Program-made: the position numbers and the translations under genes | Notes under the pieces: model-generated | Database searches by the model: none | What the model saw: only the letters and a program-made list of their open reading frames with translations | Told to the model about the DNA's origin: nothing | Assembly: GCF_963662255.1 (NCBI RefSeq) | Contig: NW_026912178.1 | Location: forward strand, 1,116,001 to 1,180,000 | Direction of reading: 5' to 3' | Source of the DNA: Cinclus cinclus | Lineage: Eukaryota > Chordata > Aves > Passeriformes > Cinclidae | DNA: 64,000 bases | In this document: one piece after another, positions 23,609 through 37,588 of the stretch | How positions within the stretch are numbered: the first letter of the stretch is position 1 | Layout: every line of letters starts with the position of its first letter

Positions 23609-26600
23609 GGAACCATTGTGGCCCAAGGGAGGCTAACAATCTAATGATCCCCAGTGACACCAGGGGTTGTAATAGGGCCAGGGATGAATTGTGAAAGCAT
23701 GGGGCACAATAAATCATGGAAATATTATGACACCATAGAGGCCAAGATTCAAATGATTCATTGTAACACCAAGTGGCCTAAAAGGGCATGGGATGCATTG
23801 TGACACCACAGAGGTTAAGAGAAGCAGGGAACCATTGTGACCCAATGCAGGCTAACAATCTAAGAATCCCTTTTGACACCAGGGGGCGCAAAAGGACCAC
23901 GGATGAACTGTGACAGCATGGGGACCTATAGAAGCAAGGATCTATTATGACACCATGAAGGCCAAGAATCAAACGATTCATTGTGACATCAAGTGGCCTA
24001 AAAGGGCATGGGATGCATTGTGACACCACAGGGGTTAAGAGAAGCAAGGAACCATTGTGACCCAATGCAGGCTAACAATCTAAGAATCCCTTTTGACACC
24101 AGGGGGCGCAAAAGGACCACGGATGAACTGTGACAGCATGATGACCTATAGAAGCAAGGATCTATTATGACACCATGAAGGCCAAGAATCAAATGATTCA
24201 TTGTGACATCAAGTGGCCTAAAAGGGCTTGGAATGCATTGTGACACCACAGCGGTCAAGAGAAGCAAGGAACCATTGTGACCCAAGGGAGGCTAACAATC
24301 TAATGATCCATTGTGACACCAGGGGTTGTAATAGGGCCAGGCATGAATTGTGAAAGCATGGAGCCCAAGAAAAACATGGAAACATTATGACACCATAGAG
24401 GCCAAGACTCAAATGATTCATTGTAACACCAAGTGGCCTTAAAGGGCATGGGATGCATTGTGACACCACAGAGGTTAAGAGAAGCAGGGAACCATTGTGA
24501 CCCAATGCAGGCTAACAATCTAAGAATCCCTTTTGACACCAGGGGGCGCAAAAGGACCACGGATGAACTGTGACAGCATGGGGACCTATAGAAGCAAGGA
24601 TCTATTATGACACCATGAAGGCCAAGAATCAAATGATTCATTGTGACATCAAGTGGCCTAAAAGGGCATCGGATGCATTGTGACACCACAGAGGTTAAGA
24701 GAAGCAGGGAACCATTGTGACCCAATGCAGGCTAACAATCTAAGAATCCCTTTTGACACCAGGGGGCGCAAAAGGACCACGGATGAACTGTGACAGCATG
24801 GGGACCTATAGAAGCAAGGATCTATTATGACACCATGAAGGCCAAGAATCAAATGATTCATTGGGACATCAAGTGGCCTAAAAGGGCTTGGAATGCATTG
24901 TGACACCACAGAGGTTAAGAGAAGCAAGGAACCATTGTGACCCAAGGGAGGCTAACAATCTAATGATCCATTGTGACACCAGGGGTTGTAATAGGGCCAG
25001 GGATGAATTGTGAAAGCATGGGGCCCAAGAAAAACATGGAAACATTATGACACCATAGAGGCCAAGACTCAAATGATTCATTGTAACACCAAGTGGCCTA
25101 AAAGGTCATGGGACGCATTGTGACACCACAGGGGTTAAGAGAAGCAAGGAACCATTGTGACCCAATGCAGGCTAACAATCTAAGAATCCCTTTTGACACC
25201 AGGGGGCTCAAAAGGACCACGGATGAACTGTGACAGCATGGGGACCTATAGAAGCAAGGATCTATTATGACACCATGAAGGCCAAGAATCAAATGATTCA
25301 TTGTGACATCAAGTGGCCTAAAAGGGCTTGGAATGCATTGTGACACCACAGAGGTTAAGAGAAGCAAGGAACCATTGTGACCCAAGGGAGGCTAACAATC
25401 TAATGATCCATTGTGACACCAGGGGTTGTAATAGGGCCAGGGATGAATTGTGAAAGCATGGGGACCAAGAAAAACATGGAAACATTATGACACCATAGAG
25501 GCCAAGACTCAAATGATTCATTGTAACACCAAGTGGCCTAAAAGGGCATGGGATGCATTGTGACACCACAGAGGTTAAGAGAAGCAAGGAACCATTGTGA
25601 CCCAATGCAGGCTAACTATCTAAGATTCCCTTTTGACACCAGGGGACGCAAAAGGACCACAGATGAACTGTGACAGCATGGGGACCTATAGAAGCAAGGA
25701 TCTATTATGACACCATGAAGGCCAAGAATCAAATGATTCATTGTGACATCAAGTGGCCTAAAAGGGCTTGGAATGCATTGTGACACCACAGAGGTTAAGA
25801 GAAGCAAGGAACCATTGTGACCCAAGGGAGGCTTACAATCTAATGATCCATTGTGACACCAGGGGTTGTAATAGGGCCAGGGATGAATTGTGAAAGCATG
25901 GAGCCCAAAAAAACATGGAAACATTTTGACACCATAGAGGCCAAGACTCAAATGATTCATTGTAACACCAAGTGGCCTAAAAGGGCATGGGATGCATTGT
26001 GACACCACAGGGGTTAAGAGAAGCAAGGAACCATTGTGACCCAATGCAGGCTAACAATCTAAGAATCCCTTTTGACACCAGGGGGCGCAAAGGGACCACG
26101 GATGAACTGTGACGGCATGGGGACCTATAGAAGCAAGGATCTATTATGACACCATGAAGGCCAAGAATCAAATGATTCATTGTGACATCAAGTGGCCTAA
26201 AAGGGCTTGGAATGCATTGTGACACCACAGAGGTTAAGAGAAGCCGGGAACCATTGTGGCCCAAGGGAGGCTAACAATCTAATGATCCCCAGTGACACCA
26301 GGGGTTGTAATAGGGCCAGGGATGAATTGTGAAAGCATGGGGCACAATAAATCATGGAAATATTATGACACCATAGAGGCCAAGATTCAAATGATTCATT
26401 GTAACACCAAGTGGCCTAAAAGGGCATGGGATGCATTGTGACACCACAGAGGTTAAGAGAAGCAGGGAACCATTGTGACCCAATGCAGGCTAACAATCTA
26501 AGAATCCCTTTTGACACCAGGGGGCGCAAAAGGACCACGGATGAACTGTGACAGCATGGGGACCTATAGAAGCAAGGATCTATTATGACACCATGAAGGC

Positions 26601-27307
26601 CAAGAATCAAACGATTCATTGTGACATCAAGTGGCCTAAAAGGGCATGGGATGCATTGTGACACCACAGGGGTTAAGAGAAGCAAGGAACCATTGTGACC
26701 CAATGCAGGCTAACAATCTAAGAATCCCTTTTGACACCAGGGGGCGCAAAAGGACCACGGATGAACTGTGACAGCATGATGACCTATAGAAGCAAGGATC
26801 TATTATGACACCATGAAGGCCAAGAATCAAATGATTCATTGTGACATCAAGTGGCCTAAAAGGGCTTGGAATGCATTGTGACACCACAGCGGTCAAGAGA
26901 AGCAAGGAACCATTGTGACCCAAGGGAGGCTAACAATCTAATGATCCATTGTGACACCAGGGGTTGTAATAGGGCCAGGCATGAATTGTGAAAGCATGGA
27001 GCCCAAGAAAAACATGGAAACATTATGACACCATAGAGGCCAAGACTCAAATGATTCATTGTAACACCAAGTGGCCTTAAAGGGCATGGGATGCATTGTG
27101 ACACCACAGAGGTTAAGAGAAGCAGGGAACCATTGTGACCCAATGCAGGCTAACAATCTAAGAATCCCTTTTGACACCAGGGGGCGCAAAAGGACCACGG
27201 ATGAACTGTGACAGCATGGGGACCTATAGAAGCAAGGATCTATTATGACACCATGAAGGCCAAGAATCAAATGATTCATTGTGACATCAAGTGGCCTAAA
27301 AGGGCAT
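23609..27307. repeat. 2638-bp (12-monomer) duplication
   Basis: Bases 23609-24669 match 26247-27307 at an offset of 2638, and I noticed no mismatch in these 1061 bases. Shared rare markers include AAACGATTCATTG, CATGATGACC, CACAGCGGTCAAGAG and CCAGGCATGAATTG. To the left, similarity continues with scattered differences (A at 23608 against G at 26246; CCAAGGGGCGC near 23440 against CCAGGGGGCGC). To the right it stops at 24670 (C) against 27308 (G). Confidence 0.88.
24671..26645. repeat. Block copied at 38739-40713, source-side copy
   Basis: Nine monomers matching 38739-40713 at an offset of 14068 (64 monomers). The order GGTCATGGGACGC monomer, GGGGACCAAG monomer, GGGACGCAAAAGG monomer, seven-A monomer, GACGGCATGGG monomer and C' is the same in both. 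Scattered differences (for example TTGGGACATC against TTGTGACATC near 24863, and AAACGATTC against AAATGATTC near 26611) show an older event. Which copy is ancestral is not known. Confidence 0.82.
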
Positions 27308-27900
27308 GGGTTGCATTGTGACACCACAGAGGTTAAGAGAAGCAAGGAACCATTGTGACCCAATGGAGGCTAACAATCTAAGAATCCCTTTTGACACCAG
27401 GGGGCGCAAATGGACCACCGATGAACTGTGACAGCATGGGGACCTTTAGAAGCAAGGTTTTATTATGACACCATGAAGGAAAAGAATCAAATGATTCATT
27501 GTGACATCAAGTGGCCTAAAAGGGCTTGGAATGCATTGTGACACCACAGAGGTTAAGAGAAGCAAGGAACCATTGTGACCCAAGGGAGGCTAACAATCTA
27601 ATGATCCCCAGTGACACCAGGGTTTGTAATAGGGCCAGGGATGAATTGTGAAAGCATGGGGCCCAAGAAAAACATGGAAACATTATGACACCATAGAGGC
27701 CAAGACTCAAATGATTCATTGTAACACCAAGTGGCCTAAAAGGGCATGGGATGCATTGTGACACCACAGAGGTCAAGAGAAGCAAGGAACCATTGTGACC
27801 CAATGCAGGCTAACAATCTAAGATTCCCTTTTGACACCAGGGGGCGCAAAAGGACCACGGATGAACTGTGACAGCATGGGGACCTATAGAAGCAAGGATT

Positions 27901-28559
27901 TATTATGACACCATGAAGGCCAAGAATCAAATGATTCATTGTGACATCAAGTGGCCTAAAAGGGCATGGGATGCATTGTGACACCACAGAGGTTAAGAGA
28001 AGCAGGGAACCATTGTGACCCAATGCAGGCTAACAATCTAAGAATCCCTTTTGACACCAGGGGGCGCAAAAGGACCACGGATGAACTGTGACAGCATGGG
28101 GACCTATAGAAGCAAGGATCTATTATGACACCATGAAGGCCAAAAATCAAATGATTCATTGGGACATCAAGTGGCCTAAAAGGGCTTGGAATGCATTGTG
28201 ACACCACAGAGGTTAAGAGAAGCAAGCAACCATTGTGACCCAAGGGAGGCTAACAATCTAATGATCCATTGTGACACCAGGGGTTGTAATAGGGCCAGGG
28301 ATGAATTGTGAAAGCATGGGGCCCAAGAAAAACATGGAAACATTATGACACCATAGAGGCCAAACTCAAATGATTCGTTGTAACACCAAGTGGCCTAAAA
28401 GGTCATGGGACGCATTGTGACACCACAGGGGTTAAGAGAAGCAAGGAACCATTGTGACCCAATGCAGGCTAACAATCTAAGAATCCCTTTTGACACCAGG
28501 GGGCTCAAAAGGACCACGGATGAACTGTGACAGCATGGGGACCTATAGAAGCAAGGGTC
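27901..28559. repeat. 659-bp tandem duplication, copy 1 (3 monomers)
   Basis: Matches 28560-29218. The last mismatch on the left is 27900 (T) against 28559 (C). One internal difference was noticed, 28429 (G, CAGGGGTTAAG) against 29088 (A, CAGAGGTTAAG). Both copies share the otherwise rare CCAAAAATCAAATG, TTGGGACATC, the one-base deletion GGCCAAACTC and the GATTCGTTGTAAC variant, so the copy was made after those mutations. Confidence 0.9.
28159..28377 (+). repeat. Length-variant monomer, 219 bp
   Basis: Class B monomer with GGCCAAACTC in place of GGCCAAGACTC, followed by the GATTCGTTG variant that breaks the palindrome AATGATTCATT. Its twin is at 28818-29036, within the 659-bp duplication. 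Confidence 0.87.
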
Positions 28560-29218
28560 TATTATGACACCATGAAGGCCAAGAATCAAATGATTCATTG
28601 TGACATCAAGTGGCCTAAAAGGGCATGGGATGCATTGTGACACCACAGAGGTTAAGAGAAGCAGGGAACCATTGTGACCCAATGCAGGCTAACAATCTAA
28701 GAATCCCTTTTGACACCAGGGGGCGCAAAAGGACCACGGATGAACTGTGACAGCATGGGGACCTATAGAAGCAAGGATCTATTATGACACCATGAAGGCC
28801 AAAAATCAAATGATTCATTGGGACATCAAGTGGCCTAAAAGGGCTTGGAATGCATTGTGACACCACAGAGGTTAAGAGAAGCAAGCAACCATTGTGACCC
28901 AAGGGAGGCTAACAATCTAATGATCCATTGTGACACCAGGGGTTGTAATAGGGCCAGGGATGAATTGTGAAAGCATGGGGCCCAAGAAAAACATGGAAAC
29001 ATTATGACACCATAGAGGCCAAACTCAAATGATTCGTTGTAACACCAAGTGGCCTAAAAGGTCATGGGACGCATTGTGACACCACAGAGGTTAAGAGAAG
29101 CAAGGAACCATTGTGACCCAATGCAGGCTAACAATCTAAGAATCCCTTTTGACACCAGGGGGCTCAAAAGGACCACGGATGAACTGTGACAGCATGGGGA
29201 CCTATAGAAGCAAGGGTC
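28560..29218. repeat. 659-bp tandem duplication, copy 2
   Basis: Direct neighbour of copy 1, carrying the same deletion in GGCCAAACTC and the same GATTCGTTG variant. After the block the array resumes with AAAAGGGCTTGG where the first copy had AAAAGGGCATGG, marking the limit of the shared sequence at about 29279. Confidence 0.9.
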
Positions 29219-30644
29219 TATTATGACACCATGAAGGCCAAGAATCAAATGATTCATTGTGACATCAAGTGGCCTAAAAGGGCTTGGAATGCATTGTGAC
29301 ACCACAGAGGTTAAGAGAAGCAAGGAACCATTGTGACCCAAGGGAGGCTAACAATCTAATGATCCATTGTGACACCAGGGGTTGTAATAGGGCCAGGGAT
29401 GAATTGTGAAAGCATGGAGCCCAAGAAAAACATGGAAACATTATGACACCATAGAGGCCAAGACTCAAATGATTCATTGTAACACCAAGTGGCCTAAAAG
29501 GGCATGGGACGCATTGTGACACCACAGGGGTTAAGAGAAGCAAGGAACCATTGTGACCCAATGTAGGCTAACAATCTAAGAATCCCTTTTGACACCAGGG
29601 GGCTCAAAAGGACCACGGATGAACTGTGACAGCATGAGGACCTATAGAAGCAAGGGTCTATTATGACACCATGAAGGCCAAGAATCAAATGATTCATTGT
29701 GACATCAAGTGGCCTAAAAGGGCTTGGAATGCATTGTGACACCACAGAGGTTAAGAGAAGCAAGGACCCATTGTGACCCAAGGGAGGCTAACAATCTAAC
29801 GATCCCCTGTGACACCAGGGGTTGTAATAGGGCCAGGGATGAATTGTGAAAGCATGGGGACCAAGAAAAACATGGAAACATTATGACACCATAGAGGCCA
29901 AGACTCAAATGATTCATTGTAACACCAAGTGGCCTAAAAGGGCATGGGATGCATTGTGACACCACAGAGGTTAAGAGAAGCAAGGAACCATTGTGACCCA
30001 ATGCAGGCTAACTATCTAAGATTCCCTTTTGACACCAGGGGACGCAAAAGGACCACAGATGAACTGTGACAGCATGGGGACCTATAGAAGCAAGGATCTA
30101 TTATGACACCATGAAGGCCAAGAATCAAATGATTCATTGTGACATCAAGTGGCCTAAAAGGGCTTGGAATGCATTGTGACACCACAGAGGTTAAGAGAAG
30201 CAAGGAACCATTGTGACCAAAGGGAGGCTTACAATCTAATGATCCATTGTGACACCAGGGGTTGTAATAGGGCCAGGGATGAATTGTGAAAGCATGGAGC
30301 CCAAAAAAACATGGAAACATTTTGACACCATAGAGGCCAAGACTCAAATGATTCATTGTAACACCAAGTGGCCTAAAAGGGCATGGGATGCATTGTGACA
30401 CCACAGAGGTTAAGAGAAGCAAGGAACCATTGTGACCCAAAGCAGGCTAACAATCTAAGAATCCCTTTTGACACCAGGGGGCGCAAAAGGACCACGGATG
30501 AACTGTGACAGCATGATGACCTATAGAAGCAAGGATCTATTATGACACCATGAAGGCCAAGAATCAAATGATTCATTGTGACATCAAGTGGCCTAAAAGG
30601 GCTTGGAATGCATTGTGACACCACAGCGGTTAAGAGAAGCAAGC

Positions 30645-32619
30645 AACCATTGTGACCCAATGGAGGCTAACAATCTAAGAATCCCTTTTGACACCAGGGG
30701 GCGCAAAAGGACCACCGATAAACTGTGACAGCATGGGGACCTTTAGAAGCAAGGATTTATTATGACACCATGAAGGAAAAGAATCAAATGATTCATTGTG
30801 ACATCAAGTGGCCTAAAAGGGCTTGGAATGCATTGTGACACCACAGAGGTTAAGAGAAGCAAGTAACCATTGTGACCCAAGGGAGGCTAACAATCTAATG
30901 ATCCATTGTGACACCAGGGGTTGTAATAGGGCCAGGGATGAATTGTGAAAGCATGGAGCCCAAGAAAAACATGGAAACATTTTGACACCATAGAGGCCAA
31001 GACTCAAATGATTCATTGTAACACCAAGTGGCCGAAAAGGGCATGGGATGCATTGTGACACCATAGGGGTTAAGAGAAGCAAGGAACCATTGTGACCCAA
31101 TGCAGGCTAACAATCTAAGAATCCCTTTTGACACCAGGGGGCTCAAAAGGACCACGGATGAACTGTGACAGCATGGGGACCTATAGAAGCAAGGATCTAT
31201 TATGACACCATGAAGGCCAAGAATCAAATGATTCATTGTGACATCAAGTGGCCTAAAAGGGCTTGGAATGCATTGTGACACCACAGAGGTTAAGAGAAGC
31301 AGGGAACCATTGTTACTCAAGGGAGGCTAACAATCTAACGATCCCCTGTGACACCAGGGGTTGTAATAGGGGCAGGGATGAATTGTGAAAGCATGGGGCA
31401 CAATTAATCATGGAAATATTATGACAACATAGAGGCCAAGACTCAAATGATTCATTGTAACACCAAGTGGCCTTAAAGGGCATGGGATGCATTGTGACAC
31501 CACAGAGGTTAAGAGAAGCAGGGAACCATTGTGACCCAATGCAGGCTAACAATCTAAGAGTCCCTTTTGATACCAGGGGGCGCAAAAGGACCACGGATGA
31601 ACTGTGACAGCATGGGGACCTATAGAAGCAAGGATCTATTATGACACCATGAAGGCCAAGAATCAAATGATTCATTGTAACACCAAGTGGCCTAAAAGGG
31701 CATGGGATGCATTGTGACACCAGAGAGGTTAAGAGAAGCAAGGAACCATTGTGACCCAATGCAGGCTAGCTATCCAAGATTCGCTTTTGACACCAGGGGG
31801 CGCAAAAGGACCACGGATGAACTGTGACAGCATGGGGACCTATAGAAGCAGGGATCTATTATGACACCATGAAGGCCAAGAATCAAATGATTCATTGTGA
31901 CATCAAGTGGCCTAAAAGGGCTTGGAATGCATTGTGACACCACAGAGGTTAAGAGAAGCAGGGAAACATTGTGACCCAAGGGAGGCTAACAATCTAAAGA
32001 TCCCCTGTGACACCAGGGGTTGTAATAGGGCCAGGGATGAATTGTGAAAGCATGGGGTACAATTAATCATGGAAATATTATGACAACATAGAGGCCAAGA
32101 CTCAAATGATTCATTGTAACACCAAGTGGCCTTAAAGGGCATGGGATGCATTGTGACACCACAGAGGTTAAGAGAAGCAAGGAACCATTGTGACCCAAGG
32201 GATGCTAACAATTTAATGATCCATTGTGACACCAGGGGTTGTAATAGGGCTAGGGATGAATTGTGAAAGCATGGACCCCAAGAAAAACATGGAAACATTA
32301 TGACACCATAGAGGCCAAGACTCAAATGATTCATTGTAACACCAAGTGGACTAAAAGGGCATGGGATGCATTGTGACACCACAGAGGTTAAGAGAAGCAA
32401 GGAACCATTGTGACCCAATGCAGGCTAACAATCTAAGAGTCCCTTTTGACACCAGGGGGCGCAAAAGGACCACGGATGAACTGTGACAGCATGGGGACCT
32501 ATAGAAGCAAGGATCTATTATGACACCATGAAGGCCAAGAATCAAATGATTCATTGTGACATCAAGTGGCCTAAAAGGGCATGGGATGCATTGTGACACC
32601 ACAGAGGTTAAGAGAAGCA
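30645..32619. repeat. 3956-bp-offset block, copy 1 (9 monomers)
   Basis: Matches 34601-36575 at an offset of 3956 (18 monomers). Linked markers are GACCTTTAGAAGC, TTGTTACTCAAGG, GTAATAGGGGCAGG, CCCTTTTGATACC, ACACCAGAGAGG, GCTAGCTATCCAAG, GGGGTACAATTAATC and GATGCTAACAATTTAATG. Differences noticed include 30720 A/G, GCCGAAAAGG near 31033 and GTGGACTAAAAG near 32349. A related stretch further left (29.05-29.78 kb) pairs with 33.01-33.74 kb at the same offset; between them the offset is temporarily 3516, which implies two compensating 440-bp (A+B dimer) length changes. Confidence 0.86.
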
Positions 32620-34600
32620 GGGAACCATTGTGACCCAATGCAGGCTAACAATCTAAGAATCCCTTTTGACACCAGGGGGCGCAAAAGGACCACGGATGAA
32701 CTGTGACAGCATGGGGACCTATAGAAGCAAGGATCTATTATGACACCATGAAGGCCAAGAATCAAATGATTCATTGTGACATCAAGTGGCCTAAAAGGGC
32801 TTGGAATGCATTGTGACACCACAGAGGTTAAGAGAAGCAGGGAAACATTGTGACCCAAGGGAGGCTAACAATCTAATGATCCCCTGTGACACCAGGGGTT
32901 GTAATAGGGCCAGGGATGAATTGTGAAAGCATGGAGCCCAAAAAAACATGGAAACATTTTGACAACATAGAGGCCAAGACTCAAATGATTCATTGTAACA
33001 CCAAGTGGCCTAAAAGGGCATGGGACGCATTGTGACACCACAGGGGTTAAGAGAAGCAAGGAACCATTGTGACCCAATGCAGGCTAACAATCTAAGAATC
33101 CCTTTTGACACCAGGGGGCTCAAAAGGACCACGGATGAACTGTGACAGCATGGGGACCTATAGAAGCAAGGATCTATTATGACACCATGAAGGCCAAGAA
33201 TCAAATGATTCATTGTGACATCAAGTGGCCTAAAAGGGCTTGGAATGCATTGTGACACCACAGAGGTTAAGAGAAGCAAGGAACCATTGTGACCCAAGGG
33301 AGGCTAACAATCTAATGATCCATTGTGACACCAGGGGTTGTAATAGGGCCAGGGATGAATTGTGAAAGCATGGAGCCCAAGAAAAACATGGAAACATTAT
33401 GACACCATAGAGGCCAAGACTCAAATGATTCATTGTAACACCAAGTGGCCTAAAAGGGCATGGGACGCATTGTGACACCACAGGGGTTAAGAGAAGCAAG
33501 GAACCATTGTGACCCAATGTAGGCTAACAATCTAAGAATCCCTTTTGACACCAGGGGGCTCAAAAGGACCACGGATGAACTGTGACAGCATGAGGACCTA
33601 TAGAAGCAAGGGTCTATTATGACACCATGAAGGCCAAGAATCAAATGATTCATTGTGACATCAAGTGGCCTAAAAGGGCTTGGAATGCATTGTGACACCA
33701 CAGAGGTTAAGAGAAGCAAGGAACCATTGTGACCCAAGGGAGGCTTACAATCTAATGATCCATTGTGACACCAGGGGTTGTAATAGGGCCAGGGATGAAT
33801 TGTGAAAGCATGGAGCCCAAAAAAACATGGAAACATTTTGACACCATAGAGGCCAAGACTCAAATGATTCATTGTAACACCAAGTGGCCTAAAAGGGCAT
33901 GGGATGCATTGTGACACCACAGAGGTTAAGAGAAGCAAGGAACCATTGTGACCCAATGCAGGCTAACAATCTAAGAATCCCTTTTGACACCAGGGGGCGC
34001 AAAAGGACCACGGATGAACTGTGACAGCATGATGACCTATAGAAGCAAGGGTCTATTATGACACCATGAAGGCCAAGAATCAAATGATTCATTGTGACAT
34101 CAAGTGGCCTAAAAGGGCTTGGAATGCATTGTGACACCACAGCGGTTAAGAGAAGCAAGGAACCATTGTGACCCAAGGGAGGCTAACAATCTAATGATCC
34201 ATTGTGACACCAGGGGTTGTAATAGGGCCAGGGATGAATTGTGAAAGCATGGAGCCCAAGAAAAACATGGAAACATTATGACACCATAGAGGCCAAGACT
34301 CAAATGATTCATTGTAACACCAAGTGGCCTTAAAGGGCATGGGATGCATTGTGACACCACAGAGGTTAAGAGAAGCAGGGAACCATTGTGACCCAATGCA
34401 GGCTAACAATCTAAGAATCCCTTTTGACACCAGGGGGCGCAAAAGGACCACGGATGAACTGTGACAGCATGGGGACCTATAGAAACAAGGATCTATTATG
34501 ACACCATGAAGGCCAAGAATCAAATGATTCATTGTGACATCAAGTGGCCTAAAAGGGCATGGGTTGCATTGTGACACCACAGAGGTTAAGAGAAGCAAGG

Positions 34601-36575
34601 AACCATTGTGACCCAATGGAGGCTAACAATCTAAGAATCCCTTTTGACACCAGGGGGCGCAAAAGGACCACCGATGAACTGTGACAGCATGGGGACCTTT
34701 AGAAGCAAGGATTTATTATGACACCATGAAGGAAAAGAATCAAATGATTCATTGTGACATCAAGTGGCCTAAAAGGGCTTGGAATGCATTGTGACACCAC
34801 AGAGGTTAAGAGAAGCAAGTAACCATTGTGACCCAAGGGAGGCTAACAATCTAATGATCCATTGTGACACCAGGGGTTGTAATAGGGCCAGGGATGAATT
34901 GTGAAAGCATGGAGCCCAAGAAAAACATGGAAACATTATGACACCATAGAGGCCAAGACTCAAATGATTCATTGTAACACCAAGTGGCCTAAAAGGGCAT
35001 GGGATGCATTGTGACACCATAGGGGTTAAGAGAAGCAAGGAACCATTGTGACCCAATGCAGGCTAACAATCTAAGAATCCCTTTTGACACCAGGGGGCTC
35101 AAAAGGACCGCGGATGAACTGTGACAGCATGGGGACCTATAGAAGCAAGGATCTATTATGACACCATGAAGGCCAAGAATCAAATGATTCATTGTGACAT
35201 CAAGTGGCCTAAAAGGGCTTGGAATGCATTGTGACACCACAGAGGTTAAGAGAAGCAGGGAACCATTGTTACTCAAGGGAGGCTAACAATCTAACGATCC
35301 CCTGTGACACCAGGGGTTGTAATAGGGGCAGGGATGAATTGTGAAAGCATGGGGCACAATTAATCATGGAAATATTATGACAACATAGAGGCCAAGACTC
35401 AAATGATTCATTGTAACACCAAGTGGCCTTAAAGGGCATGGGATGCATTGTGACACCACAGAGGTTAAGAGAAGCAGGGAACCATTGTGACCCAATGCAG
35501 GCTAACAATCTAAGAGTCCCTTTTGATACCAGGGGGCGCAAAAGGACCACGGATGAACTGTGACAGCATGGGGACCTATAGAAGCAAGGATCTATTATGA
35601 CACCATGAAGGCCAAGAATCAAATGATTCATTGTAACACCAAGTGGCCTAAAAGGGCATGGGATGCATTGTGACACCAGAGAGGTTAAGAGAAGCAAGGA
35701 ACCATTGTGACCCAATGCAGGCTAGCTATCCAAGATTCGCTTTTGACACCAGGGGGCGCAAAAGGACCACGGATGAACTGTGACAGCATGGGGACCTATA
35801 GAAGCAGGGATCTATTATGACACCATGAAGGCCAAGAATCAAATGATTCATTGTGACATCAAGTGGCCTAAAAGGGCTTGGAATGCATTGTGACACCACA
35901 GAGGTTAAGAGAAGCAGGGAAACATTGTGACCCAAGGGAGGCTAACAATCTAAAGATCCCCTGTGACACCAGGGGTTTTAATAGGGCCAGGGATGAATTG
36001 TGAAAGCATGGGGTACAATTAATCATGGAAATATTATGACAACATAGAGGCCAAGACTCAAATGATTCATTGTAACACCAAGTGGCCTTAAAGAGCATGG
36101 GATGCATTGTGACACCACAGAGGTTAAGAGAAGCAAGGAACCATTGTGACCCAAGGGATGCTAACAATTTAATGATCCATTGTGACACCAGGGGTTGTAA
36201 TAGGGCTAGGGATGAATTGTGAAAGCATGGACCCCAAGAAAAACATGGAAACATTATGACACCATAGAGGCCAAGACTCAAATGATTCATTGTAACACCA
36301 AGTGGCCTAAAAGGGCATGGGATGCATTGTGACACCACAGAGGTTAAGAGAAGCAAGGAACCATTGTGACCCAATGCAGGCTAACAATCTAAGAGTCCCT
36401 TTTGACACCAGGGGGCGCAAAAGGACCACGGATGAACTGTGACAGCATGGGGACCTATAGAAGCAAGGATCTATTATGACACCATGAAGGCCAAGAATCA
36501 AATGATTCATTGTGACATCAAGTGGCCTAAAAGGGCATGGGATGCATTGTGACACCACAGAGGTTAAGAGAAGCA
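34601..36575. repeat. 3956-bp-offset block, copy 2
   Basis: Partner of 30645-32619. Private differences are GACCGCGG near 35108, GGGGTTTTAATAGG near 35977 and AAAGAGCATGGG near 36090. Part of this block (about 35390-36575) is repeated a third time at about 37589-38774. Confidence 0.86.
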
Positions 36576-37588
36576 AGGAACCATTGTGACCCAATGCAGG
36601 CTAACAATCTAAGAATCCCTTTTGACACCAGGGGGCGCAAAAGGACCACGGATGAACTGTGACAGCATGGGGACCTATAGAAGCAAGGATCTATTATGAC
36701 ACCATGAAGGCCAAGAATCAAATGATTCATTGTGACATCAAGTGGCCTAAAAGGGCATGGGTTGCATTGTGACACCACAGAGGTTAAGAGAAGCAAGGAA
36801 CCATTGTGACCCAATGGAGGCTAACAATCTAATGATCCATTGTGACACCAGGGGTTGTAATAGGGCCAGGGATGAATTGTGAAAGCATGGGGACCAAGAA
36901 AAACATGGAAATATTATGACACCATAGAGGCCAAGACTCAAATGATTCATTGTAACACCAAGTGGCCTAAAAGGGCATGGGATGCATTGTGACACCACAG
37001 AGGTTAAGAGAAGCAAGGAACCATTGTGACCCAATGCAGGCTAACTATCTAAGATTCCCTTTTGACACCAGGGGACGCAAAAGGACCACGGATGAACTGT
37101 GACAGCATGGGGACCTATAGAAGCAAGGATCTATTATGACACCATGAAGGCCAAGAATCAAATGATTCATTGTGACATCAAGTGGCCTAAAAGGGCATGG
37201 GTTGCATTGTGACACCACAGAGGTTAAGAGAAGCAAGGAACCATTGTGACCCAATGGAGGCTAACAATCTAAGAATCCCTTTTGACACCAGGGGGCGCAA
37301 AAGGACCACCGATGAACTGTGACAGCATGGGGACCTTTAGAAGCAAGGATTTATTATGACACCATGAAGGAAAAGAATCAAATGATTCATTGTGACATCA
37401 AGTGGCCTAAAAGGGCTTGGAATGCATTGTGACACCACAGAGGTTAAGAGAAGCAAGTAACCATTGTGACCCAAGGGAGGCTAACAATCTAATGATCCAT
37501 TGTGACACCAGGGGTTGTAATAGGGCCAGGGATGAATTGTGAAAGCATGGAGCCCAAGAAAAACATGGAAACATTATGACACCATAGA

